A DNA stretch of 64,000 bases from Prado023 sp963788325 (GCA_963788325.1 CAWBGJ010000014.1:310001-374000), one strand, 5' to 3'; positions 44,912-54,204 are shown, counted from the stretch's first letter. The notes: generated by a model not told the origin, from the sequence alone. Numbers and translations are program-made.

Positions 44912-45812
44912 GCTCAGTGCGCCAGGCCAAGATCTTGGCGGCCGTCACCGGACCGACGCCGGGCAGGCCGTCGAGCTGGTCTGAGGTCGCAGTGTTCAGG
45001 TCCAGCAGGGCGCCCACCGCGCCGGCATTCTCCACCCCATGGGCAGTCGGATCACTGCCGCCCACCTCGATCCGCTCCCCGTCAGCCACTACTCTCGCCA
45101 GGTTGGTCATCCCGAGCGAGGCGCCGCGGCGCAAACCCCCGGCCGCCTGCACCGCATCCTCGACCCGGGCGCCCGCCGGCAGGCGTACGACGCCGGGCTT
45201 GCGCACCTCGCCAGCTACGTGCACGAGCAGGGACGCAGAGGGCGACGGCGCCGCCACGAGCGGCTCTCCGAACGGTTCGGCGGTCACTGCGGAACCGCCG
45301 GTCGCGAGTGCGCGTTCCATGTCCTGTGCCCGGGGTCGGCCGGACAGGTACAGCCCAGCAGACCCGACGGCGACCACCAGTGCGAGCAGACCCAACAGTC
45401 GCAACCACATGGTGGGCGCTGGCCACTGCGGACCGTCCACAACCCGAACCCGGTCATCCACGTCCCGCACAGGGTCTGCTTCGACATCGCTGTGCGGGTC
45501 GGTCCCGGCTGAGTCGCCCGGCTCCAGCCAGCGATGCGGCTCCCCCGACGGCTGCGCCACTGGCTCCCGCCACGACCCGGGCTGCGGCTCCCCCCACGCT
45601 TCCCCCCAGAGCCCGGCCCCCGGCTCCCCCCACGGCTCGGCCACGGGATGCCTCGTCGAGTCTGCGGGCAGCTCGGGCCCCGCGCGCACTGCCGCCGGGT
45701 CAGCCCAGGAGCGACCAGATGCCGCACCGGTCCGCGGCGCCCCACCGCCGTCCTGCCAGCGACGGGCGATCAGTCGCAGGCGGGCGACGACGAGGTCCTG
45801 GGTGCGGCTCAC
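44820..45812 (-). CDS. comEA: ComEA family DNA-binding competence protein
   Basis: 330 residues. A long Pro/Gly/Glu-rich N-terminal cytoplasmic region is followed by one membrane helix (MWLRLLGLLALVVAVGSAGLYLSG). Then comes an SLBB domain (LLVHVAGEVRKPGVVRLPAGARVEDAVQAAGGLRRGASLGMTNLARVV) and a C-terminal pair of helix-hairpin-helix motifs (LLDLNTATSDQLDGLPGVGPVTAAKILAWRTEHG, ELAEVPGIGPKTLAEL). The extracytoplasmic part would bind duplex DNA and hand it to ComEC. The GTG start is at 45812. comEA and comEC overlap, so both should be expressed together. Confidence 0.92.
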   Translation of the reverse strand: MSRTQDLVVARLRLIARRWQDGGGAPRTGAASGRSWADPAAVRAGPELPADSTRHPVAEPWGEPGAGLWGEAWGEPQPGSWREPVAQPSGEPHRWLEPGDSAGTDPHSDVEADPVRDVDDRVRVVDGPQWPAPTMWLRLLGLLALVVAVGSAGLYLSGRPRAQDMERALATGGSAVTAEPFGEPLVAAPSPSASLLVHVAGEVRKPGVVRLPAGARVEDAVQAAGGLRRGASLGMTNLARVVADGERIEVGGSDPTAHGVENAGAVGALLDLNTATSDQLDGLPGVGPVTAAKILAWRTEHGRFTVVDELAEVPGIGPKTLAELRPLVRV

Positions 45813-45892
45813 GCCGTGACGTTATGACTGCCCCCGCTGATCCTGACCCGAAGTCGCGCGGATCTGTGCACAGACCCGCGCGGACAACCGGA

Positions 45893-46519
45893 TCAGCCAG
45901 CCGCACCGGCCGGCGCAGCGCCGGGCACCGGCTGCTCGATCCAGCCCTGACGCGCGGCGAAGGACCGGAGGTTGCGCCGGTGGCGATAGACCACCAGCGC
46001 CGACATCCCCACAGCGAACCCGACCCCAGCCCACCCGTCCCAGACGACCAGGGAGGTGGGCACCAGGGTCAACGACCCGACCACCGAGCCGATCCCGACC
46101 TCACGGGTCAGGGCAACCGTGGTGCCGAACCCGGCGAGGACGGGAATCGCCCAGATCGGCTCGATCGCCAGGATCGCCCCCAACGAGGTCGCGACCCCCT
46201 TGCCACCACGCCCGCGCAGCAGCGGCGAGGTGACATGGCCGAGCACGGCCGCTACCCCGGCCACGTGCCCGGCCGGGGCTCCGTACTGACCGAAGAACGC
46301 CACAGGTGCGTACCCCTTGGCCACGTCGAGACCGCCGACGACGATGCCGACCGGCACGCCCATCGCGCGTGCGGCGTTGGTGGCGCCAGGGTTGCCCGAG
46401 CCGCTGCCGCGAAGATCCACCCCGCGCAGTCGAGCCGCGGCCGCAGCCGGGCTCAACGAACCCAGCGCATAGCCCACTGCACCGGCCATCACGGTGGTCT
46501 GCCAGGTCGCAGTGCTCAT
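45893..46519 (-). CDS. plsY: Glycerol-3-phosphate acyltransferase (PlsY-like)
   Basis: Membrane acyltransferase for lysophosphatidate synthesis from acyl-phosphate. 208 residues, several helices. The signature SGSGNPGATNAARAMGVPVG is present, as are GHVTSPLLRGRGGKGVATSLGA and the C-terminal VVYRHRRNLRSF, matching the three PlsY loops. Without the upstream extension it starts at ATG 46519, which overlaps the degV-family stop as ATGA. Acyl-phosphate is made by PlsX, which is not in the window. Confidence 0.9.
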   Translation of the reverse strand: MSTATWQTTVMAGAVGYALGSLSPAAAAARLRGVDLRGSGSGNPGATNAARAMGVPVGIVVGGLDVAKGYAPVAFFGQYGAPAGHVAGVAAVLGHVTSPLLRGRGGKGVATSLGAILAIEPIWAIPVLAGFGTTVALTREVGIGSVVGSLTLVPTSLVVWDGWAGVGFAVGMSALVVYRHRRNLRSFAARQGWIEQPVPGAAPAGAAG

Positions 46520-47349
46520 CGCGGGCACACCGCCACCGAGACGGTGCCGAGCCCCACATGGGCGCTGATCACCGCGCCCACCTCCACGACATGCACGGTC
46601 GAGGTCGGCAGTGCCGCGCCCAGCGCCCCGGCAAGGTCCTGGGCTCGTTCGGCCGCTGCGCAGTGCTGGACCACCACGTCCGCGGGAGCCGAGCCCGCGG
46701 CAGCGCATGCGATCTCAGCCATCCGCGCCACCGCCCGGCCCATCGTGCGCTGCTTCTCCAGTGGGGCGATCGTCCCGTCGCGCACCTCGAGGATGGGCTT
46801 GACCATCAGGGCGTTGCCCAGCAGCGCCTGTGCGGACCCGATCCGCCCACCCCGACGCAACTGATCGAGGTTGTCGACCACCAGCCACGTGCGGGAGGCC
46901 GCGGCCCGCCGATGTGCGGCGGCAGCGGACTCCTCCGCGGTGCCTCCGGCGGCCGCCACCTCGCACGCGGTTCGGGCGGCGAAGCCCAGGGCGATCCCGA
47001 CGGTGCGTGAGTCCACCACCTGCACCGGGATGCTCGCCTCCCGGGCGGCGATCCGAGCGGCGTCGTACGTGCCGGACATGTCTGCCGAGATGTGCACGCT
47101 GACGATGTGGCTGAAGCCCTGCTCAGCCAGCTCCGCGTAGGCGTGCGCGAACCGGGCCGGAGCGGGGCGCGAGGTAGTCACCGTCGCCTTGCGGCGCAGC
47201 GCCGCCGCCACCTCGTCCGGGCTGATCCCGACGCCCTCGTCGAACGTCCCCGTCTCGAGGATGACCGCCAGCGGCACCACAGTGAGCTCCGGGGGCGCGA
47301 GGTCCCCGGAGAGGTATCCGGTCGAGTCCGAGACGATCGCCACCTTCAT
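46516..47349 (-). CDS. DegV family fatty-acid-binding protein
   Basis: 277 residues with the family pattern VAIVSDSTGYL at the N-terminus, ATVTTSRPAPARFAHAYAEL, HISADMSGTYDAARIAA, VQVVDSRTVGIALG, and the C-terminal VVQHCAAAERA / VGAVISAHVGLGTVSVAV. DegV proteins (FakB-like) bind a fatty acid for phosphorylation by FakA. Co-translation with plsY links the two to phospholipid synthesis: a bound acyl chain could feed the acyl-phosphate that PlsY uses. FakA is not in this window. The ATG at 47349 is preceded by the leuS 3' end 22 bp away. Confidence 0.9.
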   Translation of the reverse strand: MKVAIVSDSTGYLSGDLAPPELTVVPLAVILETGTFDEGVGISPDEVAAALRRKATVTTSRPAPARFAHAYAELAEQGFSHIVSVHISADMSGTYDAARIAAREASIPVQVVDSRTVGIALGFAARTACEVAAAGGTAEESAAAAHRRAAASRTWLVVDNLDQLRRGGRIGSAQALLGNALMVKPILEVRDGTIAPLEKQRTMGRAVARMAEIACAAAGSAPADVVVQHCAAAERAQDLAGALGAALPTSTVHVVEVGAVISAHVGLGTVSVAVCPR

Positions 47350-47371
47350 GGCGCCTCAGGCTAGTGCCAGA

Positions 47372-49858
47372 TCAGCCCGGAACGACGTTCACGACCTTGG
47401 GGGCCCGCACGATCACCACACGCGGCTCCCGATCGCCGAGTGCCGCGACCACCGCTGGTGTGGCCAGGGCCAGGGCCTGCAGGTCGGCCTCAGCGATGTC
47501 GGGGGCCACCTCCAGGCGCTCCCGGACCTTGCCCGCGACCTGTACCACGCAGGTGACCGACTCCTGGACCAGCAGCGCGGGGTCGACGAGCGGCCAACCG
47601 GCCAGTGCGACGCAGGGCTCGTGGCCCAGGCGCTCCCACATCTCCTCGGCCGTGTAGGGGGCGACCAGGCTCAGGATGATCGCGACGGCCTCGGCTGCCT
47701 CGCGGACCGCGGGGTCCGCCGGGCCCACACCGGAGTCGATGGCCTTGCGAGCGGCGTTGACCAGTTCCATGGTCCGGGCCACCGCCACGTTGAAGCGGTA
47801 GGTCTCCAGGGCATGGGCCGCATCGTGGACCGAGCGGTGGGTGATCCGGCGCAGGGCGAGGTCACCGGTGCTCGGGTCGCTCCCCGGGGCGCTCGTGACG
47901 TCCCCGGACAACCGCCACGCGCGGGCGAGGAACTTCCGGGACCCGCCGGGCGAGACGTCGGCCCAGTCGATGTCGTCCTCCGGCGGTCCGGCGAACACCA
48001 TCGTCAACCGCACGGCGTCCACCCCGTGGACCGCCAGCTCGTCGGACAGGCGCACGAGGTTGCCGCGCGACTTGCTCATGGCCGAGCCGTCCATCTGGAC
48101 CATGCCCTGGTTGAGCAGGCGCGTGAATGGTTCCACCGCATCGAGCATCCCCATGTCGTGGATGACCTTGGTGAAGAACCTGGCGTACAGCAGGTGCAGG
48201 ATCGCGTGGGTCACCCCGCCCACGTACTGGTCGATCGGCAGCCAGGAGTTGGCCTGGGCCGGATCGAACGGGCCATCGGACTTGTTCGGATCCAGGTAGC
48301 GCAGGAAGTACCAGGAGGAGTCGACGAACGTGTCCATGGTGTCGGGATCGCGTCGCGCCGGCCCCCCACAGCTCGGGCAGTCCACCATCGACCACTCATC
48401 CAGGGCCCCCAGCGGCGAGGCCCCCTTGGGCTTGAGGTCCAGACCGGTCGCATCGGGCAGCTCGACAGGCAACTGGTCCTCGGGCACCGCGACCTCGCCG
48501 CAGGCCGGGCAGTGGATGATCGGGATCGGCGTGCCCCAGAAGCGCTGCCGGCTGATCAGCCAGTCGCGCAACCGGTAGTTGACCGCGCCCTCACCCAGGC
48601 CCCGCTCCCCCAACCACTTGATGATCGTCGCGATCGCCGCGTCCTTGTCCAGGCCGTCCAGCGGGCCGGAGTTCACGTGCGGACCGTCGTCGCCAGTGGC
48701 GACCCCGGTCTCCACCGGATCGGTGTCGGCGGCCACCACGACCCGGACCGGCAGGTGGAAGGTGCGCGCGAAGTCCAGGTCGCGCTGGTCGTGGGCGGGC
48801 ACGGCCATGATCGCGCCGGTGCCGTAGTCGGCCAGGACGTAGTCCGAGGCGTAGATCGGCAGCCGCTCGCCGTTGACCGGGTTGATCGCGTGCCGGTTGA
48901 GGAAGACGCCAGTCTTGGGCCGGTCACTGGCCAGCCGGTCGATGTCGGTCTCCTGCTTGGTGGCTGCCAGGTAGGTGGCGAACTCGGCCTCGGCGCCGGT
49001 GCCCTGGGCCAGCTCGGCGGCCAGGTCGGAGTCAGCTGCGACGACGAAGAAGGTCGCACCGAACAACGTGTCGGGTCGGGTCGTGTAGACGGTCACCGGT
49101 TCGTCGCGGCCCTCGATCGCGAACTGGACCTCCGCACCGGTCGAGCGGCCGATCCAGTTGCGCTGCATCTGCAGGACCTTGTCGGGCCACTGCCCCTCGA
49201 GCAGGCTCATGTCGTCGAGCAGCCGGTCGGCGTAGTCGGTGATCTTCAGGTACCACTGGGTGAGCTTCTTCTTGGTGACGGTCGAGTCGCAGCGCTCGCA
49301 CAGGCCGGCGACGACCTGCTCGTTGGCCAGAACCGTCTGGCAGGACGGGCACCAGTTGACCGCGCTGGCCTTGCGGTAGGCCAGGCCGCGGGCGAACATC
49401 TGCAGGAAGAACCACTGGTTCCACTGGTAGAACTCGGGATCGCAGGTGTTGAGCACCCGGTCCCAGTCGAAGGAGCACGCGTAGCGGCGCATCGAGGCCT
49501 TCTGCGTGGCGATGTTCTCATACGTCCAGGCGCGCGGGTCCGCGTCGTTCTTGATCGCGGCGTTCTCGGCAGGCAGGCCGAAGGCGTCCCAGCCGATCGG
49601 GTGCAGCACGTTGAAGCCCTGCTGGACCCAGTAGCGGGCCAGCACGTCACCGAGGGCGTAGGCCTCCGCGTGGCCCATGTGCAGGTCCCCCGAGGGGTAC
49701 GGGAACATGTCGAGCACATACTTGCGCGGACGGTCGTCGTCGGGCCGGCCGGAGCGGAAGGGCGCGAGCCGGTCCCAGACCTCCAGCCATTTGTCCTGCA
49801 GGGCGTCGGGGTCATACCCCTCGCGGGTCTCGGCGGTCTCCGGCGGGCTCTGGCTCAT
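47372..49858 (-). CDS. leuS: Leucyl-tRNA synthetase
   Basis: Class I synthetase of 828 residues. HIGH motif region: MFPYPSGDLHMGHAEAYALGD; KMSKS region: GSAMSKSRGNLVRLSDE. The inserted CP1 editing domain carries GLGEGAVNYRLRDWLISRQRFWGTP as a following connector and zinc-like cysteines (NWCPSCQTVLANEQVVAGLCERC, IIHCPACGEVAV, MVDCPSCGG). The C-terminal anticodon-binding helices end in VNVVPG. The ATG at 49858 starts MSQSPPETAETREGYDPDALQDKW; frame upstream is low complexity. It is divergent from the small gene at 50 kb. Confidence 0.97.
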   Translation of the reverse strand: MSQSPPETAETREGYDPDALQDKWLEVWDRLAPFRSGRPDDDRPRKYVLDMFPYPSGDLHMGHAEAYALGDVLARYWVQQGFNVLHPIGWDAFGLPAENAAIKNDADPRAWTYENIATQKASMRRYACSFDWDRVLNTCDPEFYQWNQWFFLQMFARGLAYRKASAVNWCPSCQTVLANEQVVAGLCERCDSTVTKKKLTQWYLKITDYADRLLDDMSLLEGQWPDKVLQMQRNWIGRSTGAEVQFAIEGRDEPVTVYTTRPDTLFGATFFVVAADSDLAAELAQGTGAEAEFATYLAATKQETDIDRLASDRPKTGVFLNRHAINPVNGERLPIYASDYVLADYGTGAIMAVPAHDQRDLDFARTFHLPVRVVVAADTDPVETGVATGDDGPHVNSGPLDGLDKDAAIATIIKWLGERGLGEGAVNYRLRDWLISRQRFWGTPIPIIHCPACGEVAVPEDQLPVELPDATGLDLKPKGASPLGALDEWSMVDCPSCGGPARRDPDTMDTFVDSSWYFLRYLDPNKSDGPFDPAQANSWLPIDQYVGGVTHAILHLLYARFFTKVIHDMGMLDAVEPFTRLLNQGMVQMDGSAMSKSRGNLVRLSDELAVHGVDAVRLTMVFAGPPEDDIDWADVSPGGSRKFLARAWRLSGDVTSAPGSDPSTGDLALRRITHRSVHDAAHALETYRFNVAVARTMELVNAARKAIDSGVGPADPAVREAAEAVAIILSLVAPYTAEEMWERLGHEPCVALAGWPLVDPALLVQESVTCVVQVAGKVRERLEVAPDIAEADLQALALATPAVVAALGDREPRVVIVRAPKVVNVVPG

Positions 49859-49998
49859 GGGGCCCAAGGGTAGTCGGTGCGCTCGATGCCCCCGCCCCGC
49901 GTTCGGCCCCGGGACGCAGCTGTGGACTCGCCTGCCTGAAGCCGCGACACTGGCGCTCCCGGCATGCCCACGGGCCGACCGGCGAACAAGGAGGCAGC

Positions 49999-50401
49999 AT
50001 GGCTGAGGCTGGGACCAAGGACGACCCATGGCAGTTGACCACTGCCCCTGGATCCTCGCAGTACACGATGTACGCAGACACCGACGTCGACCCGCCGCTG
50101 CTCGTGTGTCAGGTCGGATCCACGCGCCTGACCTACCTGCTCAGCGCCATCGAGGACCTCCGCGCGATGCTCGTCGCCCATGGCGACTGGATGCCACTGG
50201 GTGCCACCGACGAGAGCAAGCCCGCCGCTGCGGGAAGCATCGAGGCGTGGGGCCGTTCCGGAGAACCCGGTCGGCGGCTGGTACGGGCAGCGCAAGGGCT
50301 ACCGCGGCCGGTTCGGCATGTACCTACCGCCGCTCCTGGAGCACCTCGGCCACATCGAGTTGGAACACAACCCGCGCAACAACCGGGCTCGCGCCCACTG
50401 A
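49999..50401 (+). pseudogene. Small actinobacterial protein (DUF6855-like) with one frameshift
   Basis: The first frame, MAEAGTKDDPWQLTTAPGSSQYTMYADTD ... AIEDLRAMLVAHGDWMPLGATDESKPAAAGSIEAWGRS, is cut near 50258. The next frame gives PENPVGGWYGQRKGYRGRFGMYLPPLLEHLGHIELEHNPRNNRARAH with a stop at 50401. Joining them produces a continuous protein of about 134 residues without overlap or gap, so a single C missing from a run (TTCC-GGAG) explains the break. The upstream GAGGCAGC and ATG at 49999 look normal. No function is known. Confidence 0.8.
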
Positions 50402-50505
50402 CTGCGGCCCTGCGCTGGCGTGCCACGGCGGCGTTCGGCGCGCTTCCGGGCGCGTGAACCGATTTCCGATCGGGCCTCGGTCTCGGGTATCCTTCCGGCG
50501 TACTC

Positions 50506-50578
50506 GGGGCTGTGGCGCAGCTGGTAGCGCACCTGCATGGCATGCAGGGGGTCAGGGGTTCGAGTCCCCTCAGCTCCA
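50506..50578 (+). tRNA. tRNA-Ala (anticodon GGC)
   Basis: 73-nt cloverleaf. The acceptor stem GGGGCTG/CAGCTCC includes one G-T pair, with discriminator A. D arm GGCGCAGCTGGTAGCGC, anticodon arm CCTGC-ATGGCAT-GCAGG with GGC in the loop, T arm AGGGG-TTCGAGT-CCCCT. CCA is not encoded (CAATG follows). A strong hairpin begins directly at the 3' end. Confidence 0.98.
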
Positions 50579-50622
50579 CAATGAAAGAAGCCTCCCGCTG
50601 TTCCGGGGGGCTTCTCTCATTG
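50579..50622 (+). terminator. Long hairpin directly after tRNA-Ala
   Basis: 50579-50592 (CAATGAAAGAAGCC) and 50609-50622 (GGCTTCTCTCATTG) pair at 13 of 14 positions with one A-C mismatch, loop TCCCGCTGTTCCGGGG. It immediately follows the tRNA and is the expected end of its transcript; it may also serve the opposing phosphatase gene. No gene is visible from here to 50755. Confidence 0.75.
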
Positions 50623-50755
50623 TGGGGGCTGGGATGTGGGGACTCGGGAGGTGCGGCCGCCCCGCGGCCGAGACGAGTCCCCTCAACCTGCACCCTGCTG
50701 CACCCAGCGCCCCGCAACCTGCGCCACGCGCCCCCGCGGCCCACGAACGAGCCCC

Positions 50756-51445
50756 TCAGGCGTCGTCTGCACCTATCGCCGGCGCAGGTGCTGATGCCGC
50801 GTTGTACTCCTCGAGACGCCACCGGGTCTGGGGCCCTCCGCCCGGTTGGGCCGGCAGCGTGAGCTGGCTCAGGACGCTCCACGCGCAGTTGCTGATGACG
50901 CCCAGGGCCGTCCACTGCTCCGGGGCCAGCCCGAGCAGCCCACCGATCGCCCCACGGATCGACCCCCCGTGGCTCACCACGACCAGGGTCCCTCCCGCGG
51001 GCAGCACGCCGACCTGCCGGTCCACGGCCGCCATCACCCGGGCCACGACCTCACTGCGCACCTCACCTCCGGGGGGCCGGACATCATGCCCGGCGACCCA
51101 CGACAGGAACAGCTCCTCGTCCGCCTCGATGATCTCCTCGCGCGTCATTCCCTGCCACCGGCCGCCGTCGGTCTCCCGGAGCCCCGCGTCCTGGACCACG
51201 TCGACACCGGTCAGGTCGGCCAGCACACGCGCCGTGGTCACCGCCCGGCCCAGATCACTGGACACGATCGCGGTCGGGCGCATCCGGGCCAGCACTGGAG
51301 CGGCCGCTGCGGCCTGCGCGAGCCCGACGTCATCGAGGGGGACGTCCGTCGCGCCCTGGAACCGGTTCTCCAGGTTCCACGCAGTGCGCCCATGCCGCCA
51401 GAAGACCACCCGCCGCCGCGGTGCGGCGTTCCAACCGCCGCTCAC
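50756..51445 (-). CDS. Histidine phosphatase family protein (phosphoglycerate-mutase-like)
   Basis: 229 residues. The catalytic motif VVFWRHGRTAWNLENRFQG is near residue 12, followed by SSDLGRAVTTARVLA, the acid Glu in LRETDGGRWQGMTREEI, and the second His in VVVSHGGSIRGAIGGLLGL. GTG at 51445 overlaps the rsfS stop as GTGA, the usual rsfS-phosphatase junction in actinobacteria. Relatives near rsfS are broad-specificity phosphatases; the physiological substrate is not established. Confidence 0.9.
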   Translation of the reverse strand: MSGGWNAAPRRRVVFWRHGRTAWNLENRFQGATDVPLDDVGLAQAAAAAPVLARMRPTAIVSSDLGRAVTTARVLADLTGVDVVQDAGLRETDGGRWQGMTREEIIEADEELFLSWVAGHDVRPPGGEVRSEVVARVMAAVDRQVGVLPAGGTLVVVSHGGSIRGAIGGLLGLAPEQWTALGVISNCAWSVLSQLTLPAQPGGGPQTRWRLEEYNAASAPAPAIGADDA

Positions 51446-51829
51446 GGAGTGACGGAGCGGGGCAGGTTGACCTCCTCGGGCAGCTCGATGAGCGGGCAGT
51501 CCCGCCAGAGCCGCTCGAGGGCGTAGTGGAACCGCTCCTCGGCCTGCTGCACGTGCACCGACGATCTCGTTGTAGTCCAGCAGGACCCAGCGCCCTCGGC
51601 CTCGCCCTCCCGGCGCAGCGGCTTGACGCCCTGCTTGAGCAGTGCTTCCTCGATGCCGTCGACGACCGCGCGCCGGCCCGGTCGTTGGCCGCAGAGCAGA
51701 GCAGGAAGCACGTCGGTGAGCACGAGGTCGCCCGCTGACGTCGATGGCGACGATGTCCTCGGCGAGCTTGTCCGACGCGGCACGCGCGGCGGCCAGGGCG
51801 AGATCCACGGCATGGGGGTCAGCAGTCAC
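51442..51829 (-). pseudogene. rsfS: Ribosomal silencing factor RsfS, multiply frameshifted
   Basis: The RsfS sequence is spread over at least three frames within one 388-bp stretch. It opens TADPHAVDLALAAARAASDKLAEDIVAIDVSG from GTG 51829. Another frame gives GDLVLTDVLPALL and VVDGIEEALLKQGVKPLRREGEAEG. RWVLLDYNEIV returns to the first, and the end VHVQQAEERFHYALERLWRDCPLIELPEEV is again in the second with a stop at 51442. Together these cover the whole family length (about 129 residues) in order. Several small indels are required. RsfS silences idle ribosomes by binding L14. Confidence 0.85.
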
Positions 51830-51874
51830 GCGCGTGAGCCTACCTCGCCGCCGGCCCACGACGGGGCCACCGAC

Positions 51875-53440
51875 TCAGGGCTGGAAGTCGGTACCGAGCG
51901 CCACGACGACGTCAGCCACGTTCTGACCGCTGTCGGCCACCTGCACCACAGCGCCTTCCACGCCGAGCGCCTCCACGACGCGCTCCCCAGCGTCAACGAG
52001 GCCATCGTGGTGTCGGCCACGATCACCTGGGTGGTGTTCTGGCCGAACTCGTCGGCGTTCCCTCCGTTGATGTAGACCATCTCGGCTGCCACGAGTCGAT
52101 CTCGCGCGAACACCCCGAGCCCGGGGGTGCCCGCGCCGTTGCGCACGAGCACCCGGGGGTTGGAGTCGATCCCGGTGAGGACCGCCTGCGGGAACAGGGC
52201 TGACGTGAGGCGTCGGCGGCCTCGAGGTCGACGCGCACCAGGGCCAGGTCATCGCCGGCCTCGACGTCCGTCGTCGGCAGGACCCGGACCTGCTGACCGC
52301 CGGCCAGGATCGCCGCACGCATCTGCAGGAGGAACTCCGCGACCGTGGTGGTCGGTTGGGTGGTCCGCGCCGACCCACCCAGGGACGTGAGCATCGCCTC
52401 GATGCGCAGGGCGTCGTCGGGCAGGCTGGAGATGGTGGCGGTCATGACCTGCGGGTCGCGGGCCATCCGGGCAGCCTCGGGCTCGTCGGGCAGCCAGGCC
52501 AGCGCGTAGGTCGCGGCCTGGTTCCCGTCGAGGGTCTGCACACCCACCGGGACCACCACGGTCTGCACGCCGGAGTCCGGATCGGTGGTGGTGATCGCCT
52601 GATCGACGTCCACGGTGATCCCACCCACGAAGTCAACCATCCCGGCCAGCGCCAACCTCGCCAGGCTCAAGGTGCCGTCGATGCGCAGCGCGAGCAGGTC
52701 GCTCAGGGCGTCCTGGGAGGCCGAGCGGTCGAGCATGCGGGCGCTCTGCCCCAGGGTCTGCTCACCGGCCCCGGGGACGTCGACGATCAGTCGGGACGCG
52801 ACGAGCAACTGGGCGGGAGGTAGGTCCCCACCCACGCCGGCCACCATGTTGTCCGCACCCAGGTCGGCGTCGTTGCGCACCTGCAGCAGCAGGGTCTTCT
52901 GCTCGGCGGTCACGGTCGGGGTCGGCGTCGGTACGGCCGGGTCCACGGGATCGGCCGCCAGGTTCGTCGCCACGATCCACGCGACGAGTCCCAGTCCCAC
53001 CACCGCGAGCAGGGCCCACATCCAACGCGATCGGATGCCGCGTCGCCGCGGCGGGGAGGGCGGGGACGGGGCGGGCCGCGGCCGGGGAGCGGGGGCGGAA
53101 CTAGGGTCCGGCGCCGGCGAGGGCGCGGGCGGTTCAGGCTCGGCGACCTGCTGCGCCGCGGGCCCGGCAGCCGACCCGCCGGAGGCCTGTTCGGCGCCTG
53201 CTCCGGCGCCCGCTCTGGAGGCGCCTGCTCCGGCGCCTGCTCTGGAGCGGCCTGCTCCGGCGCCTGCTCTGGAGCGGCCTGCTCCGGCGCCCGCTCTGGA
53301 GGCGCCTGCTCCGGCGCCTGCTCTGGAGCGGCCTGCTCCGGCGCCTGCTCTGGAGCGGCCTGCTCCGGCGCCTGCTCTGGAGCGGCCTGGACCTCCTGAG
53401 GATCTTCGGGCTCCTCCGGTCGCGCGTGCTTGGGCGTCAT
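51875..53440 (-). pseudogene. LCP (LytR-CpsA-Psr) family protein with LytR_C domain, frameshifted
   Basis: It begins at ATG 53440 (MTPKHARPEEPEDPQE), overlapping the nadD stop as ATGA. A long APEQ repeat region is followed by a 1-base loss near 53193. A second frame gives SAPAPRPRPAPSPPSPPRRRG, a membrane helix (MWALLAVVGLGLVAWIVATNL) and the LCP domain (RLALAGMVDFVGGITVDVDQAI). Further losses near 52212 and 52010 divide the LytR_C part (LVRNGAGTPGLGVFARDRL, VDAGERVVEALGVEGAVVQVADSGQN), ending FQP at 51875. LCP proteins ligate wall polymers to peptidoglycan. The parts are intact in order, so the indels could be sequence errors. Confidence 0.8.
53196..53398 (-). repeat. 27-bp tandem repeats encoding QAPEQA units
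   Basis: Roughly seven imperfect copies of a 27-base unit (GCCTGCTCCGGCGCC... on the plus strand) encode nine-residue APEQAPEQA-type units, with some PPERAPEQ variants. They lie within the N-terminal region of the LCP gene. This is tandem coding repetition, with no spacers as in a CRISPR array. Confidence 0.85.
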
Positions 53441-54049
53441 CCGAGGCTGCCCGCGGCCGGGGCCTGCGACCGGTACAGGCCCATCTTCGTGATGAAGCGT
53501 TCCACGCCGGCGGGCACCAGGTAGCTGATCGGGGCGCCGCGCGCCACCCGCTCCCGACAATCGGTGGAGGAGATGGCCATGGCTGGCACCTCGACCACGC
53601 TGGCCGTTCCGGGCGGGAGGTGCGATGTGCTCAGGTCGTGCCCCGGTCGGGTCACCCCGACCATGTGCGCGAGGGCGAGCGCCTCCTGCGGGTCACGCCA
53701 GGTGAGCATGGCGCCCAGGGCATCGGCGCCGGTGATGAAGTACAGCTCGGCGTGCGGGTGCTCGGCGTGCAGGTCGCGCAACGTGTCGACGGAATAGGTC
53801 GCACCTGCGCGATCGATGTCCACGCGGCTGACGGTGAACCTGCGGGTCGTCCGCGGTGGCGATGACGGTCATGAGGTAGCGCAGCTCCGGGTCCGTGACG
53901 GCATGCTCGACCTTCTGCCACGGGTGTCCAGTGGGCACGAAGACGACCTCGTCGAGGCCGAACAGGTGGGCCACCTCGCTGGCAGCCACGAGGTGCCCAT
54001 GGTGGATCGGGTCGAAGGTGCCGCCCATCACGCCCAGGCGCACAGCCAT
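53437..54049 (-). pseudogene. nadD: Nicotinate-nucleotide adenylyltransferase, one frameshift
   Basis: The first frame, MAVRLGVMGGTFDPIHHGHLVAASEVAHLFGLDEVVFVPTGHPWQK ... ATADDPQ, holds the nucleotidyltransferase GGTFDPIHxGH site. Near 53830 the frame changes, and VDIDRAGATYSVDTLRDLHAEHPHAELYFITGADAL ... AISSTDCRERVARGAPISYLVPAGVERFI completes the enzyme, with the ISST-x3-R motif. The total length of about 204 residues is normal. NAD synthesis through NadD is normally essential, so I suspect a sequence error rather than loss. The stop overlaps the LCP ATG. Confidence 0.88.
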
Positions 54050-54061
54050 CGGGCGCGCAGC

Positions 54062-54204
54062 TCAGCGATCAGGGTTGAACCGGGTGACCACGAACAGCAG
54101 CAGCAGCAGCACCACGAGGGCGACCACGCCGAAAAGCCACGACGGCGCTCCTGGGTGGTCCTCGACGACGACCCCCTCGGACAGCCGACCAGTGCGTTCA
54201 CCAT
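54062..54204 (-). pseudogene. Small single-helix membrane protein between proA and nadD, apparent frameshift
   Basis: From ATG 54204 (preceded by GGGAAGGGG) the reading is MVNALVG, then a 1-base loss. The following frame reads LSEGVVVEDHPGAPSWLFGVVALVVLLLLLFVVTRFNPDR and stops at 54062, giving about 47 residues with one C-terminal helix. Small membrane ORFs at this place between proA and nadD are common in actinobacteria. The function is unknown. It is too short and broken to be certain. Confidence 0.5.

Noticed and set aside
47189..49873. Very long open frames opposite real genes, for example antisense to leuS, ppdK, dnaG and rne
   Set aside because: High GC removes stops from the antisense frames. 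The translations are low complexity and mirror conserved genes on the other strand.
53196..53398. Possible CRISPR array
   Set aside because: Units are 27 bp head-to-tail with no spacers and encode APEQ repeats in the LCP gene.
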